A stretch of 64,000 bases of DNA from Cytophagales bacterium. Lineage in GTDB: Bacteria > Bacteroidota > Bacteroidia > Cytophagales > Cyclobacteriaceae. Location: contig WGNT01000025.1 in assembly GCA_016124425.1 (NCBI GenBank), positions 1-64,000 on the forward strand. The letters run 5' to 3'. Both the position numbers and the translations under genes were made by a program. This document shows positions 30,479-39,673 of the stretch, one piece after another (position 1 is the stretch's first letter; each line of letters opens with the position of its first letter). The notes under the pieces are model-generated. The model searched no databases. It was not told where the DNA came from and saw only the letters and a list, made by a program, of their open reading frames with translations.

Positions 30479-31498
30479 ATGAATTTATCAACTGACGAAC
30501 TTTTTGGTTCAGGAGGAATCCCCTCGCTAATCGGGAAGACACCCCTTTTGCGGTTACAGCGACTATTTCCTGAGATAGAGGTCTATGGAAAAATGGAGCT
30601 TTTGAATCCTGCTGGAAGCGTAAAGGACCGTACATCGAAATTTATCATCGAAGAATCCTTAAGGCGGGGGTTGATTGATACGGATACCATTATCGTAGAA
30701 AGCACCTCTGGAAATATGGGGATTGGGTTGGCGCAAATTTGTCTATATCATGGATTAAGCCTTCACTTGGTTGTAGATCCCTATATCAACAAACAAACGT
30801 TCAGAATGCTTCAGACGTATGGAGCGCATGTCGAGGTAGTCAATGAATCCGATCAGTCAGGTTCCTATCTTGGTCAGCGAATCGCAAGGGTTCACGAACT
30901 CTTGGATGAATATCCACGGGCTGTCTGGACACAACAATATGAAAATCCGCTGAATCCCCTCACCCACCATCAAACCGCTTCAGAAATCTGCAACCAATTA
31001 GGGGAAGAACCGGATCACGTCTTCGTGGCAACGAGCACCTGCGGCACGCTAATGGGCTTTGCGAATTACTTTAACCGCCCGAAAAAAAACGTGCGCGTAG
31101 TGCCAGTAGATGCTTACGGAAGCGTGATTTTTGGTGGACACCCCACCAAACGCGTGATTCCGGGCTTTGGCGCGTCTAAAGCATCAAGCTTTATCGACGA
31201 GACACTTTTGGCTACACCCATAATCATTGAAGAACCTGACAGCATTATTGGGTGCAAAAAACTACTCAGACACGAGGCCATACTTAGCGGCGGTTCGACC
31301 GGCGCATTGGTAGCGGCGGTTCAGCGATCCGCTATTAAACCTGGGGAAAAAGCAGTGATGATAATTTTTGACCGTGGAGAGCGATATGTCGATACCATCT
31401 ACTCAGATGATTGGATCCGAAAAACCTATGGTGAAAAAATCTTTCGAAAAATAAACAATTCCGTGAATGAAGGTATGGTCGAAACAAGCGTTTGCTGA
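30479..31498 (+). CDS. sbnA: SbnA-like PLP-dependent synthase (cysteine synthase fold)
   Basis: A 339-residue fold type II PLP enzyme. It has NPAGSVKDRTSKFI with the Schiff-base lysine at residue 49, the phosphate-cup motif ESTSGNMGIGLA, and SGGSTGALVAA near residue 278. The length and the variant TSTCGTLMGFANYF resemble SbnA (N-(2-amino-2-carboxyethyl)-L-glutamate synthase of staphyloferrin B biosynthesis) more than housekeeping cysteine synthase. In that pathway SbnA joins O-phosphoserine and glutamate on the way to 2,3-diaminopropionate. The next two genes overlap it, so it belongs to a three-gene operon. The SbnB partner is not present in this window. An ordinary cysteine synthase is the main alternative. 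Confidence 0.75.
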   Translation: MNLSTDELFGSGGIPSLIGKTPLLRLQRLFPEIEVYGKMELLNPAGSVKDRTSKFIIEESLRRGLIDTDTIIVESTSGNMGIGLAQICLYHGLSLHLVVDPYINKQTFRMLQTYGAHVEVVNESDQSGSYLGQRIARVHELLDEYPRAVWTQQYENPLNPLTHHQTASEICNQLGEEPDHVFVATSTCGTLMGFANYFNRPKKNVRVVPVDAYGSVIFGGHPTKRVIPGFGASKASSFIDETLLATPIIIEEPDSIIGCKKLLRHEAILSGGSTGALVAAVQRSAIKPGEKAVMIIFDRGERYVDTIYSDDWIRKTYGEKIFRKINNSVNEGMVETSVC

Positions 31499-33353
31499 AG
31501 TAAAGGAAGAGAACGAGGCATTGCTCGCGGAGTTTGTTTCTCTCGACAACAAACCCTATCCACACCTGCAAATTGGAATCATAGGCGGGGGACCTAAAGG
31601 TGCCTATGCAATCGAGCGCCTTGCTAGTGTGTGGTATACCCACGCCCCTAATAAACCCTTGAAAATAGTATGCTTCAACACAGATTATAGTTTTGGCAGC
31701 GGTCCAAATTACCAACCCGATCAGCCGGATTATCTGTTGGTAAACTACAGCTTGGGAAACGTTACCTTTTGGACAGATGATTCAGAACAACTGGTTGGGG
31801 AACGGGAGTCTCTCTTTGATTTCATACGCGGGCACCAAGAGGGCCGATACGAAGCACCCCATCCGGACGAATTATGCTCCCGCTCACTCACCGGAATCTA
31901 TCTCCAACACTGCCTGTGCCGTGTATTGCGTGCGCTACCTGAAACTATCAGCGTGCAACTTGTTCCAAATACGGTAAATTATATCGAAAAACGTGACGGA
32001 CAGTTAGACCTATTTACTGAAACCGGTCGGTTGTATTCCTTTGAGGAAGTACTTCTTAGCACAGGTCATACGTATTCCTTTCAGGACGAACTCTCGCGAC
32101 AGTTCAAGTCCGGTAATGTGAGTACCGACGACACTTCCTATGTAGAACACATCTATCCAATAACCCGTCTATCACAAGCTGATTACGGGGGAAAGGATGT
32201 ACTTGTTCGCGGGATGGGGTTGACGTTTGTAGATGCTGTGCTCGGATTGACCGAAGGCAAAGGAGGAACGTTTTTGGAAGATACAGAAAGCTTGACTTAT
32301 GTGCCTTCAGGTAAGGAACCACGGGGAATTTTCCCCTTTTCCCGAACGGGACTGCCCATGATAGGGAGGGAAGCCGGGGGAATGCTGCAAGAAAGGTTAC
32401 GATATTTTACCGATACATTCGTAGCCGGGCTCCTGTCAATCAACAGACAGCTAGATTTTGAAGAAGAAATACTGCCTGTGATTGAAAAGGAATACCGGTA
32501 TCAATTCGCGTCAAACCTGCTAAATCGGTTGGGATTGAAGAAATGGGAAGAGGTATCCCCCCCGTCTCTGGAGGCAGTTGAAGCCTGGGCACTAGCTGCC
32601 TATCCCGGTTTCGAGCCTTTTGTGCTTCAGGAGTATTTATCTCCTAAACTCATTGGGAAAACCAGGCATAGCTCCGTAGTGGAGTATATTTCCGGGAATA
32701 TCCATTCGGAAAACCGGGATGTAATCAGTGGGGCATTTCGCGAAATGTCGGGTGTATGGAGAGCGATATACCTAAACTTCAAAGCCCTGTATAATTTCGG
32801 AGGATTAACAGGAGAAAGTCAGCGGGTTTTTGACACCCATTATTTCGGAAGCTTTCAACGTGTCAGCTACGGCCCACCTATGTGGAACATGCGAAAAATA
32901 CTTGCCCTTGCCGCAGCAGGTATTCTAAGGTTTGATATAGCACCTGCCGCTACGCTGCGTTTCCATGCCAAGGAAAGAACGTTTCAAGTATTATCCCCTC
33001 AGTCAACGGAAGTCATTGCAGAAAGCAACATTCTGGTAAATGCCCGGATAGCCAAAAGCGGCGCAAAAAATTCCCATCCAAAGATTTACCAACACCTCCA
33101 TCAAACCTATCAAATTGGGCTTTATCATAATGAAAGCTACCGGCCGGGTTGCTTTGCCATTACAAGCGAAGGTAGACTTCCTAACATGAAAGAAGTCACA
33201 CTGACCGGTACACCGACGGAAGGTGTGACGCTGGACAACGAAAGCCTCTCGCGTACAAACAATAATTTCATCACACCATGGGCCAAAAAAATCATAAAAA
33301 ACTATGCCTTCAACACATCCCAAATTAACTCCTATTGTCCATTCTTGGATTAA
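31467..33353 (+). CDS. FAD/NAD(P)-binding protein of an amino-acid/siderophore-type operon
   Basis: A 628-residue protein with an N-terminal dinucleotide fold, IGIIGGGPKGAYAIERLAS at about residues 36-54. The second conserved region is NTDYSFGSGPNYQPDQPDYLLVNYSLGNVTFW, typical of the FAD-NAD(P)-binding (NAD_binding_9) group, in which the role is generally unknown. No signal peptide. Its start lies 32 bases inside the upstream synthase and its end overlaps the next gene by 50 bases, so it is embedded in one coupled operon. It may supply the oxidation or hydroxylation step of the pathway, but the reaction is not known. Confidence 0.7.
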   Translation: MKVWSKQAFAEVKEENEALLAEFVSLDNKPYPHLQIGIIGGGPKGAYAIERLASVWYTHAPNKPLKIVCFNTDYSFGSGPNYQPDQPDYLLVNYSLGNVTFWTDDSEQLVGERESLFDFIRGHQEGRYEAPHPDELCSRSLTGIYLQHCLCRVLRALPETISVQLVPNTVNYIEKRDGQLDLFTETGRLYSFEEVLLSTGHTYSFQDELSRQFKSGNVSTDDTSYVEHIYPITRLSQADYGGKDVLVRGMGLTFVDAVLGLTEGKGGTFLEDTESLTYVPSGKEPRGIFPFSRTGLPMIGREAGGMLQERLRYFTDTFVAGLLSINRQLDFEEEILPVIEKEYRYQFASNLLNRLGLKKWEEVSPPSLEAVEAWALAAYPGFEPFVLQEYLSPKLIGKTRHSSVVEYISGNIHSENRDVISGAFREMSGVWRAIYLNFKALYNFGGLTGESQRVFDTHYFGSFQRVSYGPPMWNMRKILALAAAGILRFDIAPAATLRFHAKERTFQVLSPQSTEVIAESNILVNARIAKSGAKNSHPKIYQHLHQTYQIGLYHNESYRPGCFAITSEGRLPNMKEVTLTGTPTEGVTLDNESLSRTNNNFITPWAKKIIKNYAFNTSQINSYCPFLD

Positions 33354-34743
33354 AGACCTGACATCTGATGGGAGCTTTCTTCAGCATTGTATAGAACAGT
33401 ATGGCTCTCCGGTGAATATTCACAACTTAATTTCTTTTGAACAAAACTACCTGAGATTTAAACGGATGTTTCACAAGTACGGGGTATCGAACAAGGTATT
33501 CTTTGCCAGAAAGGCTAATAAATGCAAAAGCTTTGTATACGCCGCCAAGGAATATGGCTTTGGCGTAGATACGACTAGTTTGAATGAAATGAAAGATTGT
33601 ATTGCCGCAGGTTTAGATCCCGAAAAAATAACCGTTACGGCAGCCATTAAGAACATGGCAATCCTTACGTACGCCGTGGACAACCACATCCCTGTTACCT
33701 TAGACAATGAAGATGAATGCCAATTGCTCCAACAAATATTGGAAGAAAGAGACCTGACATTAGCTGTGGGTTTTCGAATCACAGGCTTCGTGCACAAAGG
33801 CGAAAAACTCTATTCCAGATTTGGATTTGATTTGGCAAAACTCCCTGTTTTTCTAAGGTCGAATTTGAAAGAAGCAGGATCGTATGACAGGTTGCTGTTT
33901 CGGGGGTTACACTTCCACCTATCTGGTTATTCAATAGATCAAAGAATAAGTGCCCTTTCCCAATCCCTTGATCTTGCCGAGCAACTCCTAAAACATGGAT
34001 TAAAAACTACCTACATAGATATGGGTGGGGGGATTTTGATGAACTACTTAAAACATGGTTCGGAATGGGTGGAATTTCACGAAACCTTGAAAAATTCCCT
34101 CCTGCCACACAACGATGAAATTACTTTCAGAAAAGACCCATTGGGCTTGGTGAAAATAGATAAACAGATATATGGGGAAGCCAACGTGTATCCGTACTAC
34201 AATGAAGTCAATCAAGATAAATTTGTAGAAAAGATCATTATAGGACAAAAGGAAGGTTTTCCCATTTATCACCATCTAAAACGGCTTCAAATTGAGCTTC
34301 GAATAGAGCCTGGAAGATCCCTACTTGAGCAATGTGGGATCACAGTAGCCAAAGTAGCCTTTCGAAAAAGGGATATAGAAGGCCGTCTATTTGTTGGACT
34401 AGAAATGAGTCGAATGCAATTATTCAGCTCAAGTGCGGACTTCCTATTGGACCCACTGTTTATTCCTATAGAAAAAAAGCAAGAGGAAAACCCCTGCGAA
34501 GTATATTTTGTTGGAACATATTGCCTCGAACAGGAATTGATTCTAAAAAGAAAAATACAACTGCCCCAATTTCCTCAAATTGGTGATTTGGTCTGCTTCG
34601 TAAACACGGCGGGATACATGATGCACTTTTACGAGAGTGAAGCACATCTTATAGATTTGGCCAAAAATCTTGTGGTAGAAAAAACACATCGATGGGAAGT
34701 TTATGAGGACAGCGAGTATGTCACTGCGGAAAATGTCAGGTAG
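33304..34743 (+). CDS. Y4yA-like PLP-dependent decarboxylase (DapDC/alanine racemase fold)
   Basis: A 479-residue fold type III PLP enzyme. The N-terminal barrel has KVFFARKANK with the PLP lysine at residue 70, then GFGVDTTSLNEMKDC, LLFRGLHFHLSG and YIDMGGGIL (the glycine-rich PLP phosphate site). Later RIEPGRSLLEQCG and VGTYCLEQELILKRKI correspond to the substrate and dimer-interface region of diaminopimelate and ornithine decarboxylases. It resembles the Y4yA group rather than LysA. Decarboxylation or racemisation of a diamino acid is likely; the substrate is unknown. Last gene of the three-gene overlapping operon, followed by a strong terminator. Confidence 0.8.
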   Translation: MPSTHPKLTPIVHSWIKDLTSDGSFLQHCIEQYGSPVNIHNLISFEQNYLRFKRMFHKYGVSNKVFFARKANKCKSFVYAAKEYGFGVDTTSLNEMKDCIAAGLDPEKITVTAAIKNMAILTYAVDNHIPVTLDNEDECQLLQQILEERDLTLAVGFRITGFVHKGEKLYSRFGFDLAKLPVFLRSNLKEAGSYDRLLFRGLHFHLSGYSIDQRISALSQSLDLAEQLLKHGLKTTYIDMGGGILMNYLKHGSEWVEFHETLKNSLLPHNDEITFRKDPLGLVKIDKQIYGEANVYPYYNEVNQDKFVEKIIIGQKEGFPIYHHLKRLQIELRIEPGRSLLEQCGITVAKVAFRKRDIEGRLFVGLEMSRMQLFSSSADFLLDPLFIPIEKKQEENPCEVYFVGTYCLEQELILKRKIQLPQFPQIGDLVCFVNTAGYMMHFYESEAHLIDLAKNLVVEKTHRWEVYEDSEYVTAENVR

Positions 34744-34779
34744 GTGCAAGACCTACTACTACCTCAGGATTAGACAAAT

Positions 34780-34818
34780 AAAGCTAACCTACTAATTGAT
34801 TTAGTAGGCTAGCTTTTG
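34780..34818. terminator. bidirectional terminator between Y4yA-like gene and csbD
   Basis: Sixteen-base arms (aaagctaacctactaa and ttagtaggctagcttt) with one mismatch and a short loop, followed by T on the plus strand and preceded by A on the other. It serves the two convergent genes that flank it. Confidence 0.9.
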
Positions 34819-34862
34819 TAAAACTACCAAAGGCAGTCATACGAGCAAAATGAATATCCAGC

Positions 34863-35054
34863 TTAAATATCGTTGATGAATTTTTTGATTTGATCTTTGG
34901 ATTCACCAGTCTTTTTTTGGATTCTTCCATATAGTTCATCTTCCTTACCTTCTGTGTAAGAAAGATCATCATCGGTTAGCTCTCCATATTTTTGTTTAAG
35001 CTTTCCTTTTACTACGTTCCAATTTCCTTTGAACTTATCTTCTGAAGCGCTCAT
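34863..35054 (-). CDS. CsbD family stress protein
   Basis: A 63-residue soluble protein, almost all charged helix: DKFKGNWNVVKGKLKQKYGELTDDDLSYTEGKEDELYGRIQKKTGESKDQIKKFI. This is the CsbD signature. Members are induced under general stress in many bacteria; the biochemical role is unknown. Single gene, convergent with the preceding operon. Confidence 0.92.
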   Translation of the reverse strand: MSASEDKFKGNWNVVKGKLKQKYGELTDDDLSYTEGKEDELYGRIQKKTGESKDQIKKFINDI

Positions 35055-35638
35055 TTTCTTTTCGTTTAGGTTTGTAAATAAAATATTAACTACAAACTAA
35101 TTACTACATGAATGATGCCTATCTGTAAGTAATGCTAATAATTTCTGATTATCAATGAATTAACCAATACCCCGTCCTGCATGTATCGATTTTGACTACA
35201 GTAGTTTCGCAAATTTTTCCACATACTGGGGAAATTGAAACTAAAACGACACCAAAGGGAGACAATGCTGTTTATCTAATCACCTTCGTCCATGAGCAGC
35301 TAAGGTATTTTCCCGTACGAATTCTTAATGCTCCGACTATCGGCTACCTTTGTTTTTCTTTGGCAAAACATGACAGCTTTTTTCATCCTTGCGCATGTTT
35401 GGTACAGCGATTGTTTAAAAATAAATACGTGGCTCGTCATCGCGACGCGGCAAGGTGCATTCAAATCAAGCGAATTAGTAAATAAGGGATAAAACATTAA
35501 GCAAATAAAGAAAGGGTGATTTTTTAGCAATACGTTTTTTTAAGGCCGAAGCTTTACGAAAAGATAGGCTTCATTTTTTCGGTATTTTTTTAAGCCTTTG
35601 ACTTTGTGATGCTACAGACTCGCATGTGTCTCTGTAAA
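35055..35638. other. intergenic region between csbD and the histidine-kinase operon
   Basis: About 580 bases. The left part is AT-rich and should hold the csbD promoter (minus strand). The right part holds a weak hairpin near 35545-35575 (gaagc with gcttc) next to T runs, possibly a terminator. Open frames here have no coding character. Confidence 0.45.
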
Positions 35639-37081
35639 CTAAGAAAAATCAAAGGTGATGTAGAAGGTTGTTCCAACATTCACCCTACTTTTAACCCGGA
35701 TAGATCCACCGTGACTTAAGATAATGTTTTGCGTATTGGTAAGTCCTAAGCCAGAACCCGTTGCTTTACTTGTGTAAAACGGCTCAAAGAGACGTTCCAG
35801 ATGTTCTTGTGGTATTCCACTGCCATTGTCTGAAATTTCTACAAGACACTTTTTGTCTTGGGTAAGCGTTCTTATTTTCAAGACACCCTTTCTGTTACCC
35901 ATGGCTTCAAACGCGTTGATAAAAAGATTTGTAAACGCAATCTTAAACTTTTCACCGTCCGCATTAATAGTACAGATATCCACTTCGTAATCCCGAATAA
36001 TATCGATTTTCTGCAAAAGCAATCTGTCGTTAATCGATTCAAGAGCCTCTTCTAAAAGCACGTTGATGTTGTACTGCCTTAAATCCAGCTCTGAGAAACG
36101 AGTAGATTCTAGTAACTGCATAATCAGCTGATTGATTCTGGTGCAATTTTTCTTAATGACGTCTACCAAGTCACCACTTTCCTTAATCACATCCTCTGGC
36201 AATTCGTACCCGAGTTGCTCGGCGGAAAGCATAATCGTCGTAAGCGGGTTCTTTACTTCATGTGCCAAGATTCGGGCGATTCTTCCGGTAGAAGAGAATT
36301 TTTTAATATTAAACTGCTCCTCTTCCTGTGCTTTTAATTGGGTTAGGTCCTTAATCATCAACTGAAAAAGCTCATGGTTGGCTTCATCCTGCGCAATACT
36401 TATCAGCCCTTCAATATGCTGTCCCGAAGGTATCTTCAGTTTGGCCTGAAAGTCGGTAAAATCGGATGTGCTGCTCAAGAGCTTCGAAAAATTCCTTCTA
36501 TCCGTATCCTCAACAATAAGGTTTCTAAGGTAAAAGGGGTAGAAATCTTCCTTAGAGGGATTATAACCAAACTTTTTGCTAAATGAAGGATTGGCGTCTA
36601 GCACTAACGAATCTGAATTCACCAAAACAATGGGATCGGCAGAGCGCTCAAAGATATTCTTGAATTTCTTCCCGGCGATTTCCAAGCTTTCGTGGAGTGC
36701 AGCGTCTCTGATGGCATAGCGGATGGTTCTTTCCAGCATCGGGGCATTGAATCCGCCCTTGATCAAATAATCGGATGCGCCAAACTCCATCGCCTCCCTA
36801 TCCGCATGTCCGCTGTCCATTCCGGTGAGGATGATAACTGGGGCGTGTTTGAATTTCCTCTTTATTGCTTCCAGTACGTTGATTCCCGTTTCGCTTCCTA
36901 GCTTGTAATCTACCAAAAAAACATCGAAAGGTCGGCTGATCATTTGAAGCGCCTCCTGAATACCACCTGCATTTGTAAGCTCGAATATGGAAGACTGACA
37001 CTGCTTTAACATGGACTGCACGAGCAAAAAATCATCCATATCATCATCAACATACAGGACGCGAACAATATGTTTAGTCAT
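35639..37081 (-). CDS. receiver-PAS-histidine kinase hybrid
   Basis: A 480-residue soluble protein with no membrane segment. Residues 1-125 form a receiver (VLYVDDDMDD, phospho-acceptor Asp58 in VDYKLG, GGFNAP in place of the usual K-P loop, preceded by DYLIKGG). Residues about 138-250 form a PAS domain (IFERSADPIVLVNSDSLVLDANPSF). A HisKA domain follows with the phospho-acceptor His near 272 (ARILAHEVKNPLTTIML). The ATPase domain has ISDNGSGIPQEHLERLFEPFYTSKATGSGLGL. The N-terminal receiver in front of a kinase suggests control by phosphate from the upstream CHASE3 kinase through the single-domain regulator. It is third in the minus-strand set, 20 bp after the CheY-like gene. Confidence 0.9.
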   Translation of the reverse strand: MTKHIVRVLYVDDDMDDFLLVQSMLKQCQSSIFELTNAGGIQEALQMISRPFDVFLVDYKLGSETGINVLEAIKRKFKHAPVIILTGMDSGHADREAMEFGASDYLIKGGFNAPMLERTIRYAIRDAALHESLEIAGKKFKNIFERSADPIVLVNSDSLVLDANPSFSKKFGYNPSKEDFYPFYLRNLIVEDTDRRNFSKLLSSTSDFTDFQAKLKIPSGQHIEGLISIAQDEANHELFQLMIKDLTQLKAQEEEQFNIKKFSSTGRIARILAHEVKNPLTTIMLSAEQLGYELPEDVIKESGDLVDVIKKNCTRINQLIMQLLESTRFSELDLRQYNINVLLEEALESINDRLLLQKIDIIRDYEVDICTINADGEKFKIAFTNLFINAFEAMGNRKGVLKIRTLTQDKKCLVEISDNGSGIPQEHLERLFEPFYTSKATGSGLGLTNTQNIILSHGGSIRVKSRVNVGTTFYITFDFS

Positions 37082-37101
37082 AGGTGATGGTATCTTTCAA
37101 T

Positions 37102-37545
37102 TTATACAGGCAAAAGCACGGTGTTTACCCAATAATTCTCTAACTCCCTACCGAGTGCCAAAAGCCCTTCGAAGGATCCTGGTTTCGATATGTAACTATT
37201 TGACCCCATATTATATGTCACCATGATGTCATCTTCATGCTTGGACGTAGTAAATATAATCACGGGAATTTTCCTCAACTGCAAATCGGACTTAATTTCC
37301 CTTAGTGCTTCCCGTCCATCTTTTTTAGGCATGTTAAGGTCCAAAAGGATGAGCTGTGGAAACGGATAGTTGATATCATCTCCATATTTTCCCTCTCTAT
37401 TGAGATATTGCAGAAGGATTTCCCCATTCTCCACACACTTTAATTCTGCCTGACTAAAGCTCTCAGATAAGGCCCTCGTAATCAGCATTCTGTCATCTAC
37501 ATCATCTTCAGCGATGAGTAGCGTAATTTTCTTTCCATTTTTCAT
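37102..37545 (-). CDS. CheY/Rcp-like single-domain response regulator
   Basis: A receiver-only protein of 147 residues from the ATG that starts MKNGKKITLLIAEDDVDDR; an open extension to 37614 has no coding character. The phospho-acceptor is Asp69 in LILLDLNMPKKDG. Thr (IIFTTSK) and Lys (SYISKPGSF) switch residues are present. The extended loop before the Asp (REGKYGDDINYPFPQ) is typical of Rcp-type regulators that sit beside phytochrome-like or CHASE3 kinases. No output domain, so it passes phosphate within the relay. Confidence 0.93.
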   Translation of the reverse strand: MKNGKKITLLIAEDDVDDRMLITRALSESFSQAELKCVENGEILLQYLNREGKYGDDINYPFPQLILLDLNMPKKDGREALREIKSDLQLRKIPVIIFTTSKHEDDIMVTYNMGSNSYISKPGSFEGLLALGRELENYWVNTVLLPV

Positions 37546-37713
37546 AGTGAGGCGGGGACGTGGTAAAGTCTGGTTAAGTAGATAATATGCAAATTTAAAA
37601 CGAATTTTTACCAATTCTAATCCTTTTGTTAATTATTTACATCATTAATATTTTTTAATACATAAACAACCCTCAATATGGAGAAACACTCCCCAGATTT
37701 CCTACTAGTTCGG

Positions 37714-39135
37714 TTAATCCAGTCCTTTTTCGTTAGGAATAAGCATCTGAAAAGATGAACCTTCATCAAGCATTGAGGTAGCGAAGATAATCCCCCCGTA
37801 CCGCTCTACGATTTTTTTGCAAATGGCAAGCCCTATGCCCGTCCCTTCATATTCATCCTTCCCATGAAGACGTTGAAAAATAGTAAAAATTTTATTAGCG
37901 TAGGTATTGTTAAAGCCGATCCCGTTATCGAGGACAGCTATATGATGATAGTCCATTCCTTCCTTCCGGTTCGCGTGGTATTCCTTTAGAAGCGCCTCCT
38001 CCGCTACTCTACAGGTAATTGAAATACGTGGATTTTCTCCGGGCTTCGTAAACTTAAGGGCGTTACTAATCAAGTTCTGAAATACCATTCTCCAATCTGA
38101 AGGATGGGCTATTAGCGACGGTAATGCCTCAATTTCGAAAGCCGCTTTTTTTTGTTCGATCTGTACACTTAAGTCGTCAAGGATTTCATCAACCACTAAG
38201 TTTAAACTTATTAGCTCTTTATCTTCCGCGTAGCGCCCTGCCCTACTGTACTCAAGCAGATCGGCTATCAGTTTCCTCATTCTGTTTGCGGCAAAGGCGA
38301 TCCGCTCAAGGTACAATCTTCCATCGCCCTCGAGCGCGTCTTTATACTGATCTTGCAGTAGGTCGTTGAAGGACGTGATCTTTCTGAGAGGCTCCTGTAG
38401 ATCATGTGATGCCACGTACGCAAACTGTTCCAGTTCCCTATTCGTTGTGTTAAGCTGCTCTATTTGTAGGCTAAGCTTTGTCTGAAAGTCTTTAATTTCA
38501 CGATCGGAGGCCTGTTGGGCAAGATTATATTTGTAAATGGAATAAAAGCTCAACAATGCAGCCAAGATCCCAACAACCGTTATTGTAAAAAGCACAATGC
38601 CTAACGCCGAAAGATTTGTCAGTATCCCCATTTCCCGTTCGTTCATTTGATGGCGCTGTTGGATAAGTATGGCATCCGTTTGATCCTTGATTTTACTTCC
38701 AAAAGTAGAGTAGTTGCGCGCTGTATTTAATTTGGCATAATCTAATAAACTTTCCGCTGTCGAATTACTGATGATCGAATTTTCAAAAACATATTGTCTG
38801 GCGGCGAGCAATGAGCGAATAGAGTCCAAGCGGCTGTCCTGAAAATCATCCGTACCGACCAAACCCGTCAGCTGCTCAATGTTTTGATGTAACTCACCCT
38901 TTATCACCTCCATTGTGTCTAAAAATGCGGAATCGGCAGTTACGGCGAAACTAAGGCTGGAAATTTCATATTCAAGAACCTTAAATTGAATATTATTAGT
39001 CTGTTTGATGACCTGTTCTGTAATTTGGTTTATTCGATTAAGGTAGTTGACCCGATATAACGTATAGATTGAAATGGACCCACATAGCAATATTAACGTG
39101 AGGGTGATAACAGTGTAAGATTTAATCTCTCTCAT
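37714..39135 (-). CDS. membrane histidine kinase with CHASE3-like sensor
   Basis: A 473-residue kinase from the ATG at 39135, which puts a transmembrane helix right at the N-terminus (SYTVITLTLILLCGSISIYTL); 39 further residues are open upstream but contain no sensible start. A periplasmic CHASE3-like helical sensor spans residues about 30-170. The second membrane helix is at about 180-205 (ALGIVLFTITVVGILAALLSF). A coiled linker follows, then HisKA with His near 243 (YVASHDLQEPLRKITSF) and HATPase (NLISNALKFTKPGENP, IAVLDNGIGF, FQRLHGKDEYEGTGIGLAICK). It probably phosphorylates the adjacent Rcp-like regulator. First gene of the minus-strand signalling set. Confidence 0.9.
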   Translation of the reverse strand: MREIKSYTVITLTLILLCGSISIYTLYRVNYLNRINQITEQVIKQTNNIQFKVLEYEISSLSFAVTADSAFLDTMEVIKGELHQNIEQLTGLVGTDDFQDSRLDSIRSLLAARQYVFENSIISNSTAESLLDYAKLNTARNYSTFGSKIKDQTDAILIQQRHQMNEREMGILTNLSALGIVLFTITVVGILAALLSFYSIYKYNLAQQASDREIKDFQTKLSLQIEQLNTTNRELEQFAYVASHDLQEPLRKITSFNDLLQDQYKDALEGDGRLYLERIAFAANRMRKLIADLLEYSRAGRYAEDKELISLNLVVDEILDDLSVQIEQKKAAFEIEALPSLIAHPSDWRMVFQNLISNALKFTKPGENPRISITCRVAEEALLKEYHANRKEGMDYHHIAVLDNGIGFNNTYANKIFTIFQRLHGKDEYEGTGIGLAICKKIVERYGGIIFATSMLDEGSSFQMLIPNEKGLD

Positions 39136-39287
39136 AATAAATGGGGAATTAAATCCCCGAGTAGCAATTTTTGAATGAATTATTCCCCAGATGTGCATCA
39201 GGCTACCTCCAAAACCGGCTTTTCCATTGGGCACGCTATTTGGGTTAAACATCGGAAATTATAAATTAAAACCTAATTTTAAAAGCA

Positions 39288-39440
39288 ATGGGAAATTTAT
39301 TGTATTTAATAGCAGTAATTTTAATAATAGGATGGATTTTAGGAGCTTTTGTCTATAGCGTAGGGGGACTTATTCACATCCTACTTGTTTTAGCTATCAT
39401 AGCCATCCTTTTCAGGGTTATTAGTGGCAGACCCGTTTAG
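39288..39440 (+). CDS. lmo0937-type small membrane protein
   Basis: A 50-residue peptide reading MGNLLYLIAVILIIGWILGA, then a second hydrophobic helix (HILLVLAIIAILFRVI), ending SGRPV. Two closely spaced membrane helices joined by a glycine hinge match the lmo0937 family of tiny inner-membrane proteins, often near general-stress genes. Function unknown. It is divergent from the CHASE3 kinase, about 150 bp away. Confidence 0.8.
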   Translation: MGNLLYLIAVILIIGWILGAFVYSVGGLIHILLVLAIIAILFRVISGRPV

Positions 39441-39465
39441 GGCAAGGCAATTTGAGAAAATTGTC

Positions 39466-39604
39466 TAACTTTGCGTTAACGAGTATGGTAATATCAGTAA
39501 TCCGCGAGCATCAACTTTTATTGTAATCAACTAAACTTATTTTGGAGGATTTGTGGGAAAAAGGGAACGCGGAAGGTGCTATTGAACGCACCTTCCGTGT
39601 TTTC
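39466..39604 (+). ncRNA. candidate small RNA or leader transcript
   Basis: An exact -7 element TAACTTTG at 39466-39473 follows the lmo0937-type gene. About 100 bases later comes a strong terminator hairpin at 39566-39604: fourteen-pair stem aacgcggaaggtgc with gcaccttccgtgtt, followed by a short T run. The stretch between has only a 13-codon ATG frame starting near 39484 and no longer coding region. A discrete transcript of about 120 bases is therefore possible. It could instead be a read-through terminator for the small membrane protein. No Rfam-type family is recognised. Confidence 0.3.
39566..39604 (+). terminator. strong intrinsic terminator
   Basis: Stem of about fourteen pairs with one G-U (aacgcggaaggtgc / gcaccttccgtgtt), loop tattgaac, then a short T run. 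It separates the lmo0937-type gene and possible sRNA from the response-regulator pair. Confidence 0.85.
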
Positions 39605-39673
39605 ACTTTCATAATCTGGAATAACATAAAGTAGCTACGCTAGTTCTAAAAGAATACTTTATTTAATTCAATT

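Noticed and set aside
35192..35485. 97-codon plus-strand frame in the gap after csbD
   Set aside because: No start context, composition unlike neighbours, many Cys and His; no family.
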